In this document: piece after piece, positions 28,133 to 37,465 of the stretch
How positions within the stretch are numbered: the stretch's first letter is position 1
Layout of the letters: each line of letters starts with the position of its first letter
Assembly: GCF_018860805.1 (NCBI RefSeq)
Contig: NZ_JAHKQR010000009.1
Location: 1-64,000, forward strand
Origin: Aestuariibacter sp. A3R04
GTDB lineage: Bacteria > Pseudomonadota > Gammaproteobacteria > Enterobacterales > Alteromonadaceae
Direction: 5' to 3'
DNA length: 64,000 nt
The notes under the pieces: model-generated
The model's database searches: none
What the model saw: the letters and a program-made list of their open reading frames with translations, nothing else
Told to the model about the DNA's origin: nothing
Program-made: the position numbers and the translations under genes

Positions 28133-29149
28133 TTATTCCTCTTCTTGTTGAGTAACATTAGGTGGTTGAAGTAAGTAGTCGGTCTGCCATACTTCCTGCA
28201 TCGTGGCCTGACTTATGTTACCCCCGGTAAGGATAACAACAGCGGTTTGTCCGGGAGGGGAATTTACGGCCCAAGACGCAACAGCGGCCATACTCATGGC
28301 GCTGGTGGGCTCAATATGCAGTTTTAATAAATGTTGTAGCCATTGTGTCCAGTAGGCGATTTGTTCTTCATTTACTTCGTAAAAATCGTCGAGCTGCTGC
28401 AATATTGGAAAGGTATTCCTACCAACTGAAGGCGTAGCAGCACCATCAGCCAGTGTGGTTGGGGTGCCGGCAAGGGATTCAATAATTCCACTTTGCAAAG
28501 AGCGTGATGCGTCATTAGCGTTCAAGGGTTCTGCGCCGATCACCTTTGCGTTGGGCTGCAAATGGCGGGCAGCGATGAGTGTGCCACTGAGTATTCCACC
28601 GCCGCCACATGGGGCAAATACCGCCTCTACGCTTCCGGCGTCTTCAAGGGCTTCAAGACAGGCGGTACCTTGCCCGGCGATAATATCCGGGTGATCAAAC
28701 GGTGGGATCCATACTGTACCTGGTGTGTTTGCCGCTTCTTTCACTGCAGCATCAGCTTCAGGGCGAGTGGGGTAAAGCGCAAGCTGTGCGCCATAAGCTT
28801 TGGTGGCTGCGGCTTTTACCGGAGAAATAGACTCGGTTGCATAGATGCATGCGGGAATGCCAAATTGACTAGCTGCATAGGCGACAGCCTGAGCGTGGTT
28901 GCCCGAGCTGTTGGCGACGATACGTTCGGGCAATTCACCTTTCTCCTTAAGGCGAATAAGAAAGTGAGTTGCCCCCCGCAATTTAAAAGCGCCTGTTCTC
29001 TGTAAACACTCGGCTTTAAATAAAATACGTTGACCCAGCCATTGATTTAATAAGGTACTTTCCAATAGTGGGGTTCTGGCAACACAGCCATCTAGTCGTT
29101 TAGACGCGGCGTAAATATCATCAAAAGTGGGCTGTGCAGGGATGTTCAA
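28133..29149 (-). CDS. PLP-dependent threonine/serine dehydratase-like enzyme
   Basis: The 338-residue fold-type II PLP enzyme has the Schiff-base Lys in RTGAFKLRGA, the substrate loop SSGNHAQAVA and the phosphate-binding GGGGILSG. It lacks the C-terminal ACT-like regulatory domain of biosynthetic IlvA, so it resembles catabolic threonine dehydratase, serine racemase or threo-3-hydroxyaspartate ammonia-lyase. Sequence alone does not separate these. It stands alone, convergent with DUF1653. Confidence 0.85.
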   Translation of the reverse strand: MNIPAQPTFDDIYAASKRLDGCVARTPLLESTLLNQWLGQRILFKAECLQRTGAFKLRGATHFLIRLKEKGELPERIVANSSGNHAQAVAYAASQFGIPACIYATESISPVKAAATKAYGAQLALYPTRPEADAAVKEAANTPGTVWIPPFDHPDIIAGQGTACLEALEDAGSVEAVFAPCGGGGILSGTLIAARHLQPNAKVIGAEPLNANDASRSLQSGIIESLAGTPTTLADGAATPSVGRNTFPILQQLDDFYEVNEEQIAYWTQWLQHLLKLHIEPTSAMSMAAVASWAVNSPPGQTAVVILTGGNISQATMQEVWQTDYLLQPPNVTQQEEE

Positions 29150-29276
29150 AACAAGGTCCTTACCGATAGAGCACTACAACCGCATACCCTACCATTCTTT
29201 TAGGGCCCCGGCGAATTAATAAAAATGTCATATATCATTACTAAAATGGTAGGTATTTACTACATTAGTCGCCCAC

Positions 29277-32165
29277 ATGCCCCGAGAGAAAAAGAACAGA
29301 ATTTATCTTTTGCCGTTCGTTCTGTTCACAATGTTAAGTGGCGTTTTTGTCGTCGCTGGTGCGTTTCTCATTCAGGACGACCTCGATTCCCGTGTGTCGA
29401 AAGCGGCATCGCTGGCCCGTCAGGTTGAGAACAGCATGTCGCTGTTTGCCTCCGAGCGACGGCAGGCTATGATTAATCTCATGCAAAGTTGGCCTGCATT
29501 TTCCGCCAACGATATCGATTGGTTTAATGCCCAAGCCGTTTCTCTAATGAACATGCAGTATGGGTATACATCGTTAGCGGTTACCGATGAACAAGGCAGT
29601 ATCCGTTGGATAACATTACCAAACAGCCAGGGAATATCCAGCACGGGTTTCTCTATGATGAGTACTCCGTTGCAAGATTTAGGGATTACATCATTTTCTG
29701 TCTCCGATGACTTCCATAGTACGTTAATTCAATCCGGAGAGGGCGGTCACTACTACTTAGTCTACTCCCGGGCTATCAGCCCTCAAGAGCCTCATTTTGG
29801 TTTTCTTATTGCTAGCTTTGATGTTAGCGAAATTCTGGACATGATCATCGGTGATTTGGTGGGGCCGCAGTTTAATTTCATGATCCTGGACGGGCAGGCG
29901 CACTTACTGGAAGAAGGTGAATTTGAAAATGATGGCTCTACTGTCACCACTGAGGGGATAGATTTTCTTGGTCGTCAGTGGACATTACACATTCAAAGTC
30001 AGCCGGGAAGGTTCAATGCAGGTTGGTTGATTGCCATAGTGGGCATTGCCATGTCGCTGTTGGTGAGCTGGGTGTTACACAAACAGCTGAAAAGTGCTCT
30101 CAACCTAGTGTTGAGCCAGCGTCGCTATCAAACCGCCAGTGACGCGGCACTCGATGGACTCATGATTTACAAATCCGCTGGCGATGATTTTCTCTTGCTG
30201 GAAGCAAACAAAGTTAGCTATCAGCTATTTCCACGTCTGGGTAATCAACAAAGCGAAAAGTCGTTAAAAGTTCACCTCGATTATCTGGGCCACAGCGCAC
30301 TCTTGGAAAAAGCGTTTGAGGTGGCAAAAACCGGTGAACATCACGAAACTTATCTGCATACAGAAAGCGATGCCACAGAGGCGGAATGGCTAAAAATACA
30401 AATGGTAAAGGCGGAAGAAACCCTGGCAATGACCGTCAGGGATGTGTCTGAGCGATTTCGCGCTCGCATGGCCCTGCAAAGAAGTGAAGAACGCTATCGC
30501 CGGCTTGTGGATAACATGCACAGGCACTTTGTATACACTAAAACCCCGGATCATCAGTTTGTATACGTCAGTGCGGGGCTACAAACTATTCTCGGGATCA
30601 GTGAGGCCGAGTTTTGTCGTCGGTCGTCGCAGATGGTATGTCAGGTGCCTGACAATTATGGAGAGATCACCGAGCGAATTCAGAGAGGTGAGAAGCCAGA
30701 GCCTTACTTCGTTCATTTTAAAGGCGCTGACGGCAAAGTATTTATTATCGAATTTACCGATACACCTATTTGCTCGCAAACCGGTGAATTGGAGGCAGTG
30801 GAAGGTATCGCCCGGGACGTAACAAAGGAACAGGTACTGCAAGATGAAGTGGCTTATCAGGCCAGTCACGATCAACTCACCGGATTGATGAATCGTTACG
30901 CCTTTGACAATGAATTGCACTTGTTGCTGGAGAGCGTGGAGCGGGATGAGCAGTTTGGGGTAATGTGCTTCATCGATATGGATCGTTTTAAGCTGGTAAA
31001 CGACAGCTGCGGGCATCCGGCTGGAGACAAGTTACTCAAAGAAGTGGCCGATTTATTCCGCCAACAAGTGACTGACCAGGAACTGTTGGCTCGTATCGGC
31101 GGGGATGAGTTTTGTATTATATTCCGCAATCAGAAACTGACTACGGTCACGGCCAAGCTCGACAACATGCTACAGGCGATATCAAACTACCGCTTTATTC
31201 ACGAAGACAGGTTGTTTTACGTGGGCGCCAGCATTGGTGTGATCCCGGTAGAGAAAGGAAGCGGTACTGCTGCAGAGCTTATAAAAGCGGCGGACAATGC
31301 TTGTTACCAGGCGAAATATGAAGGGCGAAACCGCTACTACGTTCACCGAGGCAACGGGGATACCGAGGGCCTATCTAGCGAGAGCAATGTATTAAACGTC
31401 CTGAATACAGCAGTACAGAATGGCAAGTTTGAGTTGTTCAGCCAGTCGATAATGCCGATGAAAGCGGGTAAAAACGATTTGCTCCACTATGAAATATTGC
31501 TTCGTCTTCCCGATGGCAACGGTGGGCTTATCAGCCCCGCCTTGTTTATTCCCCTCGCGGAAAGACATGGTTTGATGAACAAAATTGACTGGTGGGTGGT
31601 CGATAAAACACTCACTATACTGGAAGCTCACCCGGCTCATATCAATCGCTTGGGGAAAGTCGCCATAAACCTATCAGGCCTCACACTCGGCGACAATTCG
31701 CAATTGCAGAAAATTGTCGACCGGGTCGTGCGTTCGACTGTACCGCCAGAAAAAATTTGTTTTGAAATTACCGAAACCACGGCAGTAACCAATATCGGTG
31801 CGGCGAAGCATTTTATGGAAACGTTAAAAGACAAAGGTTGTCGATTTGCTTTGGATGACTTTGGCGCTGGTATGTCTTCCTTTACGTACCTGAAAAATTT
31901 AGACGTGGATTATGTCAAAATTGACGGCTCTTTTGTAAGAAATATGGCCCGTGACAGTATTGATCATGAAACAGTGAAAGCCATCAGCGCCATTGCACAC
32001 AGTATGGGAAAACAAACTATCGCGGAGTTTGTCGCAGATCAGGAAACGTGTGACGCGTTGCGAGAATTACGTGTGGATTACGGCCAGGGATATGCGCTAG
32101 GGAAACCTATACCATTGATGAATCGCCTCGCACCGGTTAATAATGTTACTCTGTTGCGAGCTTAA
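29277..32165 (+). CDS. membrane sensor with PAS, GGDEF and EAL domains
   Basis: The 962-residue protein has two membrane helices (about 10-32 and 247-268) bracketing a periplasmic sensor of unknown ligand. PAS segments follow at about 285-395 and 405-520. The GGDEF domain (ARIGGDEFCIIF) is intact but lacks the RxxD inhibitory site. In the EAL domain the signature is EIL (YEILLRL), while the other catalytic motifs are kept: NLSG, EITET, DDFGAGMSSFTYLKNLDVDYVKIDG and AEFVADQE. Both cyclase and phosphodiesterase activity are possible. No Shine-Dalgarno sequence is obvious before the ATG. The PH-domain gene follows 18 bases later. Confidence 0.9.
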   Translation: MPREKKNRIYLLPFVLFTMLSGVFVVAGAFLIQDDLDSRVSKAASLARQVENSMSLFASERRQAMINLMQSWPAFSANDIDWFNAQAVSLMNMQYGYTSLAVTDEQGSIRWITLPNSQGISSTGFSMMSTPLQDLGITSFSVSDDFHSTLIQSGEGGHYYLVYSRAISPQEPHFGFLIASFDVSEILDMIIGDLVGPQFNFMILDGQAHLLEEGEFENDGSTVTTEGIDFLGRQWTLHIQSQPGRFNAGWLIAIVGIAMSLLVSWVLHKQLKSALNLVLSQRRYQTASDAALDGLMIYKSAGDDFLLLEANKVSYQLFPRLGNQQSEKSLKVHLDYLGHSALLEKAFEVAKTGEHHETYLHTESDATEAEWLKIQMVKAEETLAMTVRDVSERFRARMALQRSEERYRRLVDNMHRHFVYTKTPDHQFVYVSAGLQTILGISEAEFCRRSSQMVCQVPDNYGEITERIQRGEKPEPYFVHFKGADGKVFIIEFTDTPICSQTGELEAVEGIARDVTKEQVLQDEVAYQASHDQLTGLMNRYAFDNELHLLLESVERDEQFGVMCFIDMDRFKLVNDSCGHPAGDKLLKEVADLFRQQVTDQELLARIGGDEFCIIFRNQKLTTVTAKLDNMLQAISNYRFIHEDRLFYVGASIGVIPVEKGSGTAAELIKAADNACYQAKYEGRNRYYVHRGNGDTEGLSSESNVLNVLNTAVQNGKFELFSQSIMPMKAGKNDLLHYEILLRLPDGNGGLISPALFIPLAERHGLMNKIDWWVVDKTLTILEAHPAHINRLGKVAINLSGLTLGDNSQLQKIVDRVVRSTVPPEKICFEITETTAVTNIGAAKHFMETLKDKGCRFALDDFGAGMSSFTYLKNLDVDYVKIDGSFVRNMARDSIDHETVKAISAIAHSMGKQTIAEFVADQETCDALRELRVDYGQGYALGKPIPLMNRLAPVNNVTLLRA

Positions 32166-32183
32166 TGATTACAAGGAACTATT

Positions 32184-32558
32184 ATGGGTTTATTCGATGC
32201 ATTATTAGGTAACGCAAGCGAAACGGATACGGCTGTGGTGGCTGAAGAGCTGGCACCTGTACTTTCTTCGAGTGAGGAGGTTGTGAGTGCTTACAAACTT
32301 GTCAGAGATTTGGTTGTGTTCACGACCGGTCGGATGATTCTTATTGACAAACAGGGTATTACGGGGCGCAAGGTTAATTATCACTCTGTTCCGTATAAAT
32401 CGATAACACAATTCGTTGTGGAAACCGCCGGTCACTTTGATACTGACTCAGAGCTCAAAATTTGGGTGTCTGGTCAATCTCAAGCTATCGAAATTGAACT
32501 TAGTAAAAACGCAGCACAAGGGGTTCAGCAAGCCTTAGCGACACAGTTATTTGGCTAA
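32184..32558 (+). CDS. bacterial PH-domain protein (bPH_1 type)
   Basis: The 124-residue soluble protein fits the bacterial pleckstrin-homology family: EEVVSAYKLVRDLVVFTTGRMILIDKQGITGRKVNYHSVPYKSITQFVVETAG is the typical strand pattern (positions about 30-85). Function of the family is unknown. AAGGAACTATT precedes the ATG. Its short distance to the GGDEF/EAL gene suggests co-transcription, and a bidirectional hairpin follows. Confidence 0.8.
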   Translation: MGLFDALLGNASETDTAVVAEELAPVLSSSEEVVSAYKLVRDLVVFTTGRMILIDKQGITGRKVNYHSVPYKSITQFVVETAGHFDTDSELKIWVSGQSQAIEIELSKNAAQGVQQALATQLFG

Positions 32559-32570
32559 TACCGGATTAAA

Positions 32571-32600
32571 CAAAAAGGGCTGAATTCACAGCCCTTGTTG
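32571..32600. terminator. bidirectional terminator-like hairpin
   Basis: AAGGGCTG (32575-32582) pairs with CAGCCCTT (32589-32596) around AATTCA. A-rich sequence on the left serves the minus strand better. It sits between the convergent PH-domain and peptidase genes. Confidence 0.65.
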
Positions 32601-32612
32601 ACAAGGTAAAGG

Positions 32613-34820
32613 TTACTCTTTTTCAGGATGCAAATTGCGATTGAAAAAGCGAGTAATAGTTTTGTACAGATGAATGCCTGTCTGTTTTCCCCTAATACTG
32701 TGTTTTTTACCCGGATAGTCCATGGTTTCGAATGGAATTGCCATATCCTGTAAATGCTTGTAAAGCTTGGTACTGTGTGTAAACAGCACGTTGTCGTCAG
32801 CCATTCCGTGATAAATAAGTAGCTCACCTTTCAAATTCTTCGCGTATGGGAATACACTCGAGGCCGTATATGCGTCGTCATCGGTGCCAGGGTTACCCAT
32901 GTAGCGTTCGGTGTAATGGGTATCGTATAAACGCCAGTCTGTTACCGGCGCTCCTGAGACGCCAGCCGCGAAATAATCACCAGCCTTAAACATACTCATG
33001 AGGGTCATGTAACCGCCATAACTGTGGCCATACACGCCGATGCGATTGCCATCAACGTAGGGAAGGGTGCGCAGGAATTTCACCCCAGCAACCTGATCGC
33101 TGACTTCTATGCTCCCCATTTTTTTGAAAATAGGATCTTCAAATGCCTTGCCGCGATAGTTAGAGCCCCGATTGTCGATACTGAACACCACATACCCCTG
33201 ATCTACCCAGTATTGCATAAGCAGACCGCGATTACCGCCCCAGCTGTTCGTCACTACCTGTGCGTGGGGGCCGCCATATAAATACACGATAACCGGATTT
33301 TTTCTCTTCATGTTCTCAGGTTTGTACAAACGGTAATACAAGGTAGCATTGTCGTCGGTGGTGATAGTGCCAAACTCGGGTTTGGTCCAACTATCCTGAT
33401 AAACATATAATGGATGTGATTTATTGATTGCGTTTTCTTCGAGCCACGTGATTTGCTCGCCACTGGCATTGTGAAGGCTTACCTGTGGTGGATTGTTGGC
33501 GGTTGAAACCGTATCTACGTATATAGACGCGTCACTGGAGAATGCAATGCCGTGAAAACCGGGTTGCTCGGTAACTTTGGCAATCGTGCTGTCGTGTAAA
33601 TCCACACTGTATAGATGCCTTTCCAGTGGTGTGTCTTTGCGACCGGTAAAAAAGAGCTTGTTGGCTTTCAGGTCAACAGCTTCTAATTCGTCGACGACCC
33701 ACTTGCCTTTCGTGAGTTGTTTTACCAGCGAACCATCGTTGTTATACAGGTATAAGTGCTTAAAACCATCCCGCTCAGATGCCCAGATAAACTGGTTCCT
33801 ACTGGGTAAAAATGTCAAATCATCATGAAGGTTTACCCAGGTATTGCTGGTTTCTGACAGCAGCAATTGTTGGGTTTTACTTTCGAGGTCGTAAGCGCGT
33901 AGTTCGAGTTTTTGCTGGTTGCGGCTTTGCCATTGATAAGTGAATACACCGGCAGACATCCATTGGCCACGGGCAAAATAGATGTCTTTTTCTTTCCCTA
34001 AGTCAATCCATTCTCTGGCACCCGTTTCAATGTTTTGCACCGCCAGTGTTATTGCTACATTGGGGGTGCCAGCTGCAGGGTATTTTTGCTCGATTGTTGT
34101 AATGCTGTCAGCATAAATTTCTGAACGGGTAATAATGTCTACCGGTTTTTCATCAACACGGGTAAACGCGATGTGGCTCTCATCGGGTGACCACCAGTAA
34201 CCGGTCATCCGGTTCATTTCTTCTTGCGCTACGAATTCAGCCATGCCGTATTTGATGTCGCCACCGCCATCTTCTGTAATAGCGATTTCTTTTCCGCTAG
34301 TGATGTGTTTGATATACAGGTTTTGATCGCGAATGAATGAAATGTAGTTCCCTTTAGGCGATAATTTAATGTCGGTTTCAAACGCCTCGGTATCTAGTAA
34401 TTGTGTTGCGCCACTTTTGCCCAATTCGTGGTAAAACACGTTGCCACCCATGGGAAAGAGCAGTGCTTTGCCATCTTTAGACCACTGGTAGCTGACGATA
34501 CCGGAGCCAGATAGACGCATACGTTCACGACGTGCTTTTTCTTCGTCAGATAATTCGCTGTTGCCTTGTTGTAAGGCAGCAGAGTCGAATAACATACGGG
34601 TTTCACCAGATGCTATATGGTATTCCCATAAGTCGAGCTGGTCGTAATCTGTTTTTTTACCTTTTAGGAAGGTAACTCGCTGCCCGTCTGGTGACACTTG
34701 CAAATTTCGGGGTGCATCACCGTCGAGAGAGGGAGAGTCAAAGATCCGCTCTATAGTGAGCTCTTTGGCGTGTAGTACAGAACTGAGCATAAAGGCTCCG
34801 AATAGCAGTGTTTTTTTCAT
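32613..34820 (-). CDS. S9-family peptidase (dipeptidyl-peptidase IV type)
   Basis: The 735-residue exported protein has a signal peptide (KKTLLFGAFMLSSVLHA). An N-terminal beta-propeller (about 50-480) includes the MAEFVAQEEMNRMTGYWWSPD segment that carries the double Glu recognising the substrate N-terminus in DPP-IV. The C-terminal alpha/beta hydrolase domain has the nucleophile GHSYGGYMTL, the acid in MADDNVLF and the His in YPGKKHSI. It should release X-Pro dipeptides in the periplasm. Single gene, divergent from the Rossmann-protein gene. Confidence 0.92.
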   Translation of the reverse strand: MKKTLLFGAFMLSSVLHAKELTIERIFDSPSLDGDAPRNLQVSPDGQRVTFLKGKKTDYDQLDLWEYHIASGETRMLFDSAALQQGNSELSDEEKARRERMRLSGSGIVSYQWSKDGKALLFPMGGNVFYHELGKSGATQLLDTEAFETDIKLSPKGNYISFIRDQNLYIKHITSGKEIAITEDGGGDIKYGMAEFVAQEEMNRMTGYWWSPDESHIAFTRVDEKPVDIITRSEIYADSITTIEQKYPAAGTPNVAITLAVQNIETGAREWIDLGKEKDIYFARGQWMSAGVFTYQWQSRNQQKLELRAYDLESKTQQLLLSETSNTWVNLHDDLTFLPSRNQFIWASERDGFKHLYLYNNDGSLVKQLTKGKWVVDELEAVDLKANKLFFTGRKDTPLERHLYSVDLHDSTIAKVTEQPGFHGIAFSSDASIYVDTVSTANNPPQVSLHNASGEQITWLEENAINKSHPLYVYQDSWTKPEFGTITTDDNATLYYRLYKPENMKRKNPVIVYLYGGPHAQVVTNSWGGNRGLLMQYWVDQGYVVFSIDNRGSNYRGKAFEDPIFKKMGSIEVSDQVAGVKFLRTLPYVDGNRIGVYGHSYGGYMTLMSMFKAGDYFAAGVSGAPVTDWRLYDTHYTERYMGNPGTDDDAYTASSVFPYAKNLKGELLIYHGMADDNVLFTHSTKLYKHLQDMAIPFETMDYPGKKHSIRGKQTGIHLYKTITRFFNRNLHPEKE

Positions 34821-34875
34821 TGTGTTCTAAACGTTTTCAGGTTGTCAGTTAGGTGAATGAACAGGGTGTCACAAG

Positions 34876-35505
34876 GTGAGTCGTAATAAAACCGCTTTAG
34901 TTTTAGGTGCAACCGGCCTCGTCGGCAGGGCGCTTATACAGCAATTACTCGTGGACCCAAGGTATGATGCCATCACACTGTTAATACGCAAGCCCTTGCC
35001 GTCCCGTTTGTTTGTCGATCCGTTGAAAAAACTGGTGCCTATTGTTATCGATTTTGCGCATTTTCAGGATTATCAGGGGTATTTCGGCGTGAATCACGTT
35101 TACTGTTGTCTGGGTACCACCCCAGGGCAAGCCGGCTCAAAAGCTGCCTTCAGGCAGGTTGAGTTCGAATATATACACGTTGCGGCACAACTAACCCGTG
35201 CCCAGCGAGCGGATAGCTTTGTGTGGATTTCATCTGTAGGGGCAAATGCAAAAAGCAGTAATTTCTATCTCAAGGTGAAGGGGGAATTGGAAAACGCCTT
35301 AATGAGAATGCCCCAGTTGCACAATGCCTCGGCGGTTAGACCTTCTTTACTTCTGGACGAGAGGGCTGATTTACGGCCATTGGAATATATTGCTAAAAAA
35401 TTTGCGCCTGTGTGGAGTAGGGCCATGCGTGGTCCTTTGGCTAAATACAAACCCGTCCGAGCTGCTGAGGTGGCGAGAAAGATGATGTCACTACAGGTGT
35501 TTTGA
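34876..35505 (+). CDS. NAD(P)-binding Rossmann protein (HTATIP2/Oxidored-like SDR)
   Basis: The 209-residue atypical short-chain dehydrogenase has an N-terminal LVLGATGLVGRALIQQL motif and a CCLGTT segment. SSVGANAKSSNFYLKVKGELE corresponds to the Ser/Tyr/Lys region, with YLKVKGE as the YxxxK motif. It resembles the HTATIP2-like family of unknown substrate. GTG start at 34876. The end overlaps the start of trmN6 in a TGATG junction. Confidence 0.8.
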   Translation: MSRNKTALVLGATGLVGRALIQQLLVDPRYDAITLLIRKPLPSRLFVDPLKKLVPIVIDFAHFQDYQGYFGVNHVYCCLGTTPGQAGSKAAFRQVEFEYIHVAAQLTRAQRADSFVWISSVGANAKSSNFYLKVKGELENALMRMPQLHNASAVRPSLLLDERADLRPLEYIAKKFAPVWSRAMRGPLAKYKPVRAAEVARKMMSLQVF

Positions 35506-36227
35506 TGGCAAGAGGATTTCAGTGCAAACAGTTTTTTGTAGCCCAGGACAAGTGTGCCATGAAGGTGGGTACCGACAGCCTTGTTTTGGGGAGTTGGGCG
35601 CAAACGGGACACGCATCTAACATACTGGACATCGGCACTGGAACGGGCATTCTGGCGTTAATGATGGCGCAAAAAAATAAATTGGCACACATTACGGCCA
35701 TCGATATTGATGATGACGCTGTTCGCCAGGCTAAAGCTAATGTCGCTGGTTCGTTATGGTCACATCGCATTGAAGTCGTGAAGGCGGATGTTGCCGCATT
35801 CCAATCACAGAAGGCCTTTGATGTTATTATTAGCAACCCGCCGTACTTCCATCACGCGGCATCTCCAACCAATGCGTTTGACAACGCAAAAGATAAGCGT
35901 TTAACGGCGCGTCAGGACGAGACACTTACGCCTGGAGTGTTATTTTTCAACTGTAGCCGATTATTGAAACCGGTGGGCCAAATCTATTGCGTTTACCCGG
36001 CTACTCGTCATAGAGAAGTTGTCGATGCTGCAGCAACCCAAGGTTTTTATCTCAGCGCCTGCCTGGAAGTAACAGCAGCGCCCGGACGCTCACCTTATTT
36101 ACACGGGCTTTGCTTTAGTAGCTCTGTGTCAACCTTGCGCCATGAGCAACTCGTGGTAAGAGATGAGAACAACGTATATACGCCGGAATACAAGCGGTTA
36201 TGTGAAGCTTTCTATTTGAATTTTTAA
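35505..36227 (+). CDS. trmN6: tRNA1(Val) (adenine(37)-N6)-methyltransferase
   Basis: The 240-residue SAM-dependent methyltransferase of the YfiC family starts at ATG 35505. It begins FQCKQFFVAQDKCAMKVGTDSLVLGSWA, the family signature. The SAM site is LDIGTGTGILALMMAQ and the catalytic N-methylase motif is NPPYF. It modifies A37 of tRNA1(Val). It overlaps the preceding gene by one base. Confidence 0.93.
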   Translation: MARGFQCKQFFVAQDKCAMKVGTDSLVLGSWAQTGHASNILDIGTGTGILALMMAQKNKLAHITAIDIDDDAVRQAKANVAGSLWSHRIEVVKADVAAFQSQKAFDVIISNPPYFHHAASPTNAFDNAKDKRLTARQDETLTPGVLFFNCSRLLKPVGQIYCVYPATRHREVVDAAATQGFYLSACLEVTAAPGRSPYLHGLCFSSSVSTLRHEQLVVRDENNVYTPEYKRLCEAFYLNF

Positions 36228-36325
36228 TGTCCTGCAGATTACATCACCGGTAGTTATGTGGCCTTGCCAGGTGTATTCGACGAGGCAGGCTGGTGGGCAG
36301 ACAGAAAAATAAGGTGAGTATAACA

Positions 36326-37369
36326 ATGGTAAAAGTTTGGCAGGTGGTTAGCGTAATTGTTTCCGCGTTGCTGATTGTGGCGTGCGCTGAGAAGCCCCTC
36401 TCGTCGTTCGATATTGCATGGCGTCAATACAAAGCGCGTTTCTATGAAAACGGGCGTATTGTCGATACGGACAATGCTGATGTGTCCTGCGCCGAAGGAC
36501 AAGGATACGGCATGCTGTTTGCCGTCGCAGCGGATGATCAGGCACAATTTAGTCGCTTGTGGACATGGTCGCAGACTGGATTACAGCGTGAAGACAGGCT
36601 CTTTCGCCGGCTATCCCGGCCGTGTTTGGTCAAAGATAGGGGCTGTGTGTATAACCGCTACAGCGATACCGGGGGGGATATACTCATTGCATGGGCGCTG
36701 TTAAAAGCCGCACATAAATGGAATAAACCAGACTATCAGCTCGAGGCAATGGCGATTATTCATGCCCTGAGTAACCATATGGTCATCTCTCGTCATGGCG
36801 AAACACTATTATTGTCTGGTGGCCCTAAGGGAGTATTTTCTAACGGCGACGTGCAGGTAAATCTGTCGAATTGGGTGTTTCCAGCATTACAGGCTTTCGC
36901 AGAGGCTACCGGAGATGAAATATGGGATGACATAGCGGTGTCAGGTATCGCACTTATTGCGCAAAGTGAAAGTAAGTGGCAGCTCGTCCCCGCCTGGCTT
37001 CGCGTTAGCCGACAAGGAGTGTCACTTAACGGGGTGGTTTCTCCCGAGTTTGATGCTGACGCCTATCGCGTGCCGCTGTATTTGGCATGGCAGGGAGTCA
37101 ATGTTTCTTTGGTCGCGCCATTTCTGCGGTATTGGAATGAAGGTCGCGCACCGGCTACCTGGAATTTACTCTCCAATGAAAAAGCTGGATATCCAATGAC
37201 CGCCGACATGCTGGCAGTAGAAGCTGCGGTGAGGACGCTCTACCGGGTTAACGGAACTCGGGACGCGGCACTGACGAATACATTGGTCTTGCGGGATGAT
37301 ATGGATTATGTTTCCGCCAGTTTAGTGATGCTGAGCTTACTGGCCGTTGGTGAGGGGATCAGGCAATAG
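36326..37369 (+). CDS. glycoside hydrolase family 8 lipoprotein (endoglucanase-like)
   Basis: I chose ATG 36326, nine bases after AAGGTGAG, because a lipoprotein signal follows (VVSVIVSALLIVAC, Cys20). The 347-residue product is GH8: the proton donor Glu57 lies in CAEGQGYGMLFAV, the conserved Asp pair in NRYSDTGGDILIAWALLKA (about 114 and 118), and a KAGYPMTADMLAVEAA segment comes near the end. GH8 enzymes hydrolyse beta-1,4-glucans; the BcsZ branch trims bacterial cellulose. No bcs genes are in the window, so it is an orphan. A terminator follows. Confidence 0.88.
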   Translation: MVKVWQVVSVIVSALLIVACAEKPLSSFDIAWRQYKARFYENGRIVDTDNADVSCAEGQGYGMLFAVAADDQAQFSRLWTWSQTGLQREDRLFRRLSRPCLVKDRGCVYNRYSDTGGDILIAWALLKAAHKWNKPDYQLEAMAIIHALSNHMVISRHGETLLLSGGPKGVFSNGDVQVNLSNWVFPALQAFAEATGDEIWDDIAVSGIALIAQSESKWQLVPAWLRVSRQGVSLNGVVSPEFDADAYRVPLYLAWQGVNVSLVAPFLRYWNEGRAPATWNLLSNEKAGYPMTADMLAVEAAVRTLYRVNGTRDAALTNTLVLRDDMDYVSASLVMLSLLAVGEGIRQ

Positions 37370-37413
37370 CGCTTTGGCTTAAATGTACCGAGTCATTTAT
37401 TTAAAACTGGCAC

Positions 37414-37442
37414 AAAAAACGCGGCAATTGCCGCGTTTTAAA
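37414..37442 (+). terminator. terminator between GH8 and exbD
   Basis: AACGCGGC and GCCGCGTT form a stem around AATT with A and T runs, usable from both sides. Confidence 0.88.
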
Positions 37443-37465
37443 AACTCAAAGCGATAGTGAAAAAC

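Noticed and set aside
29277-29300. Earlier start for the GGDEF/EAL protein
   Set aside because: No in-frame upstream start with a ribosome-binding site.
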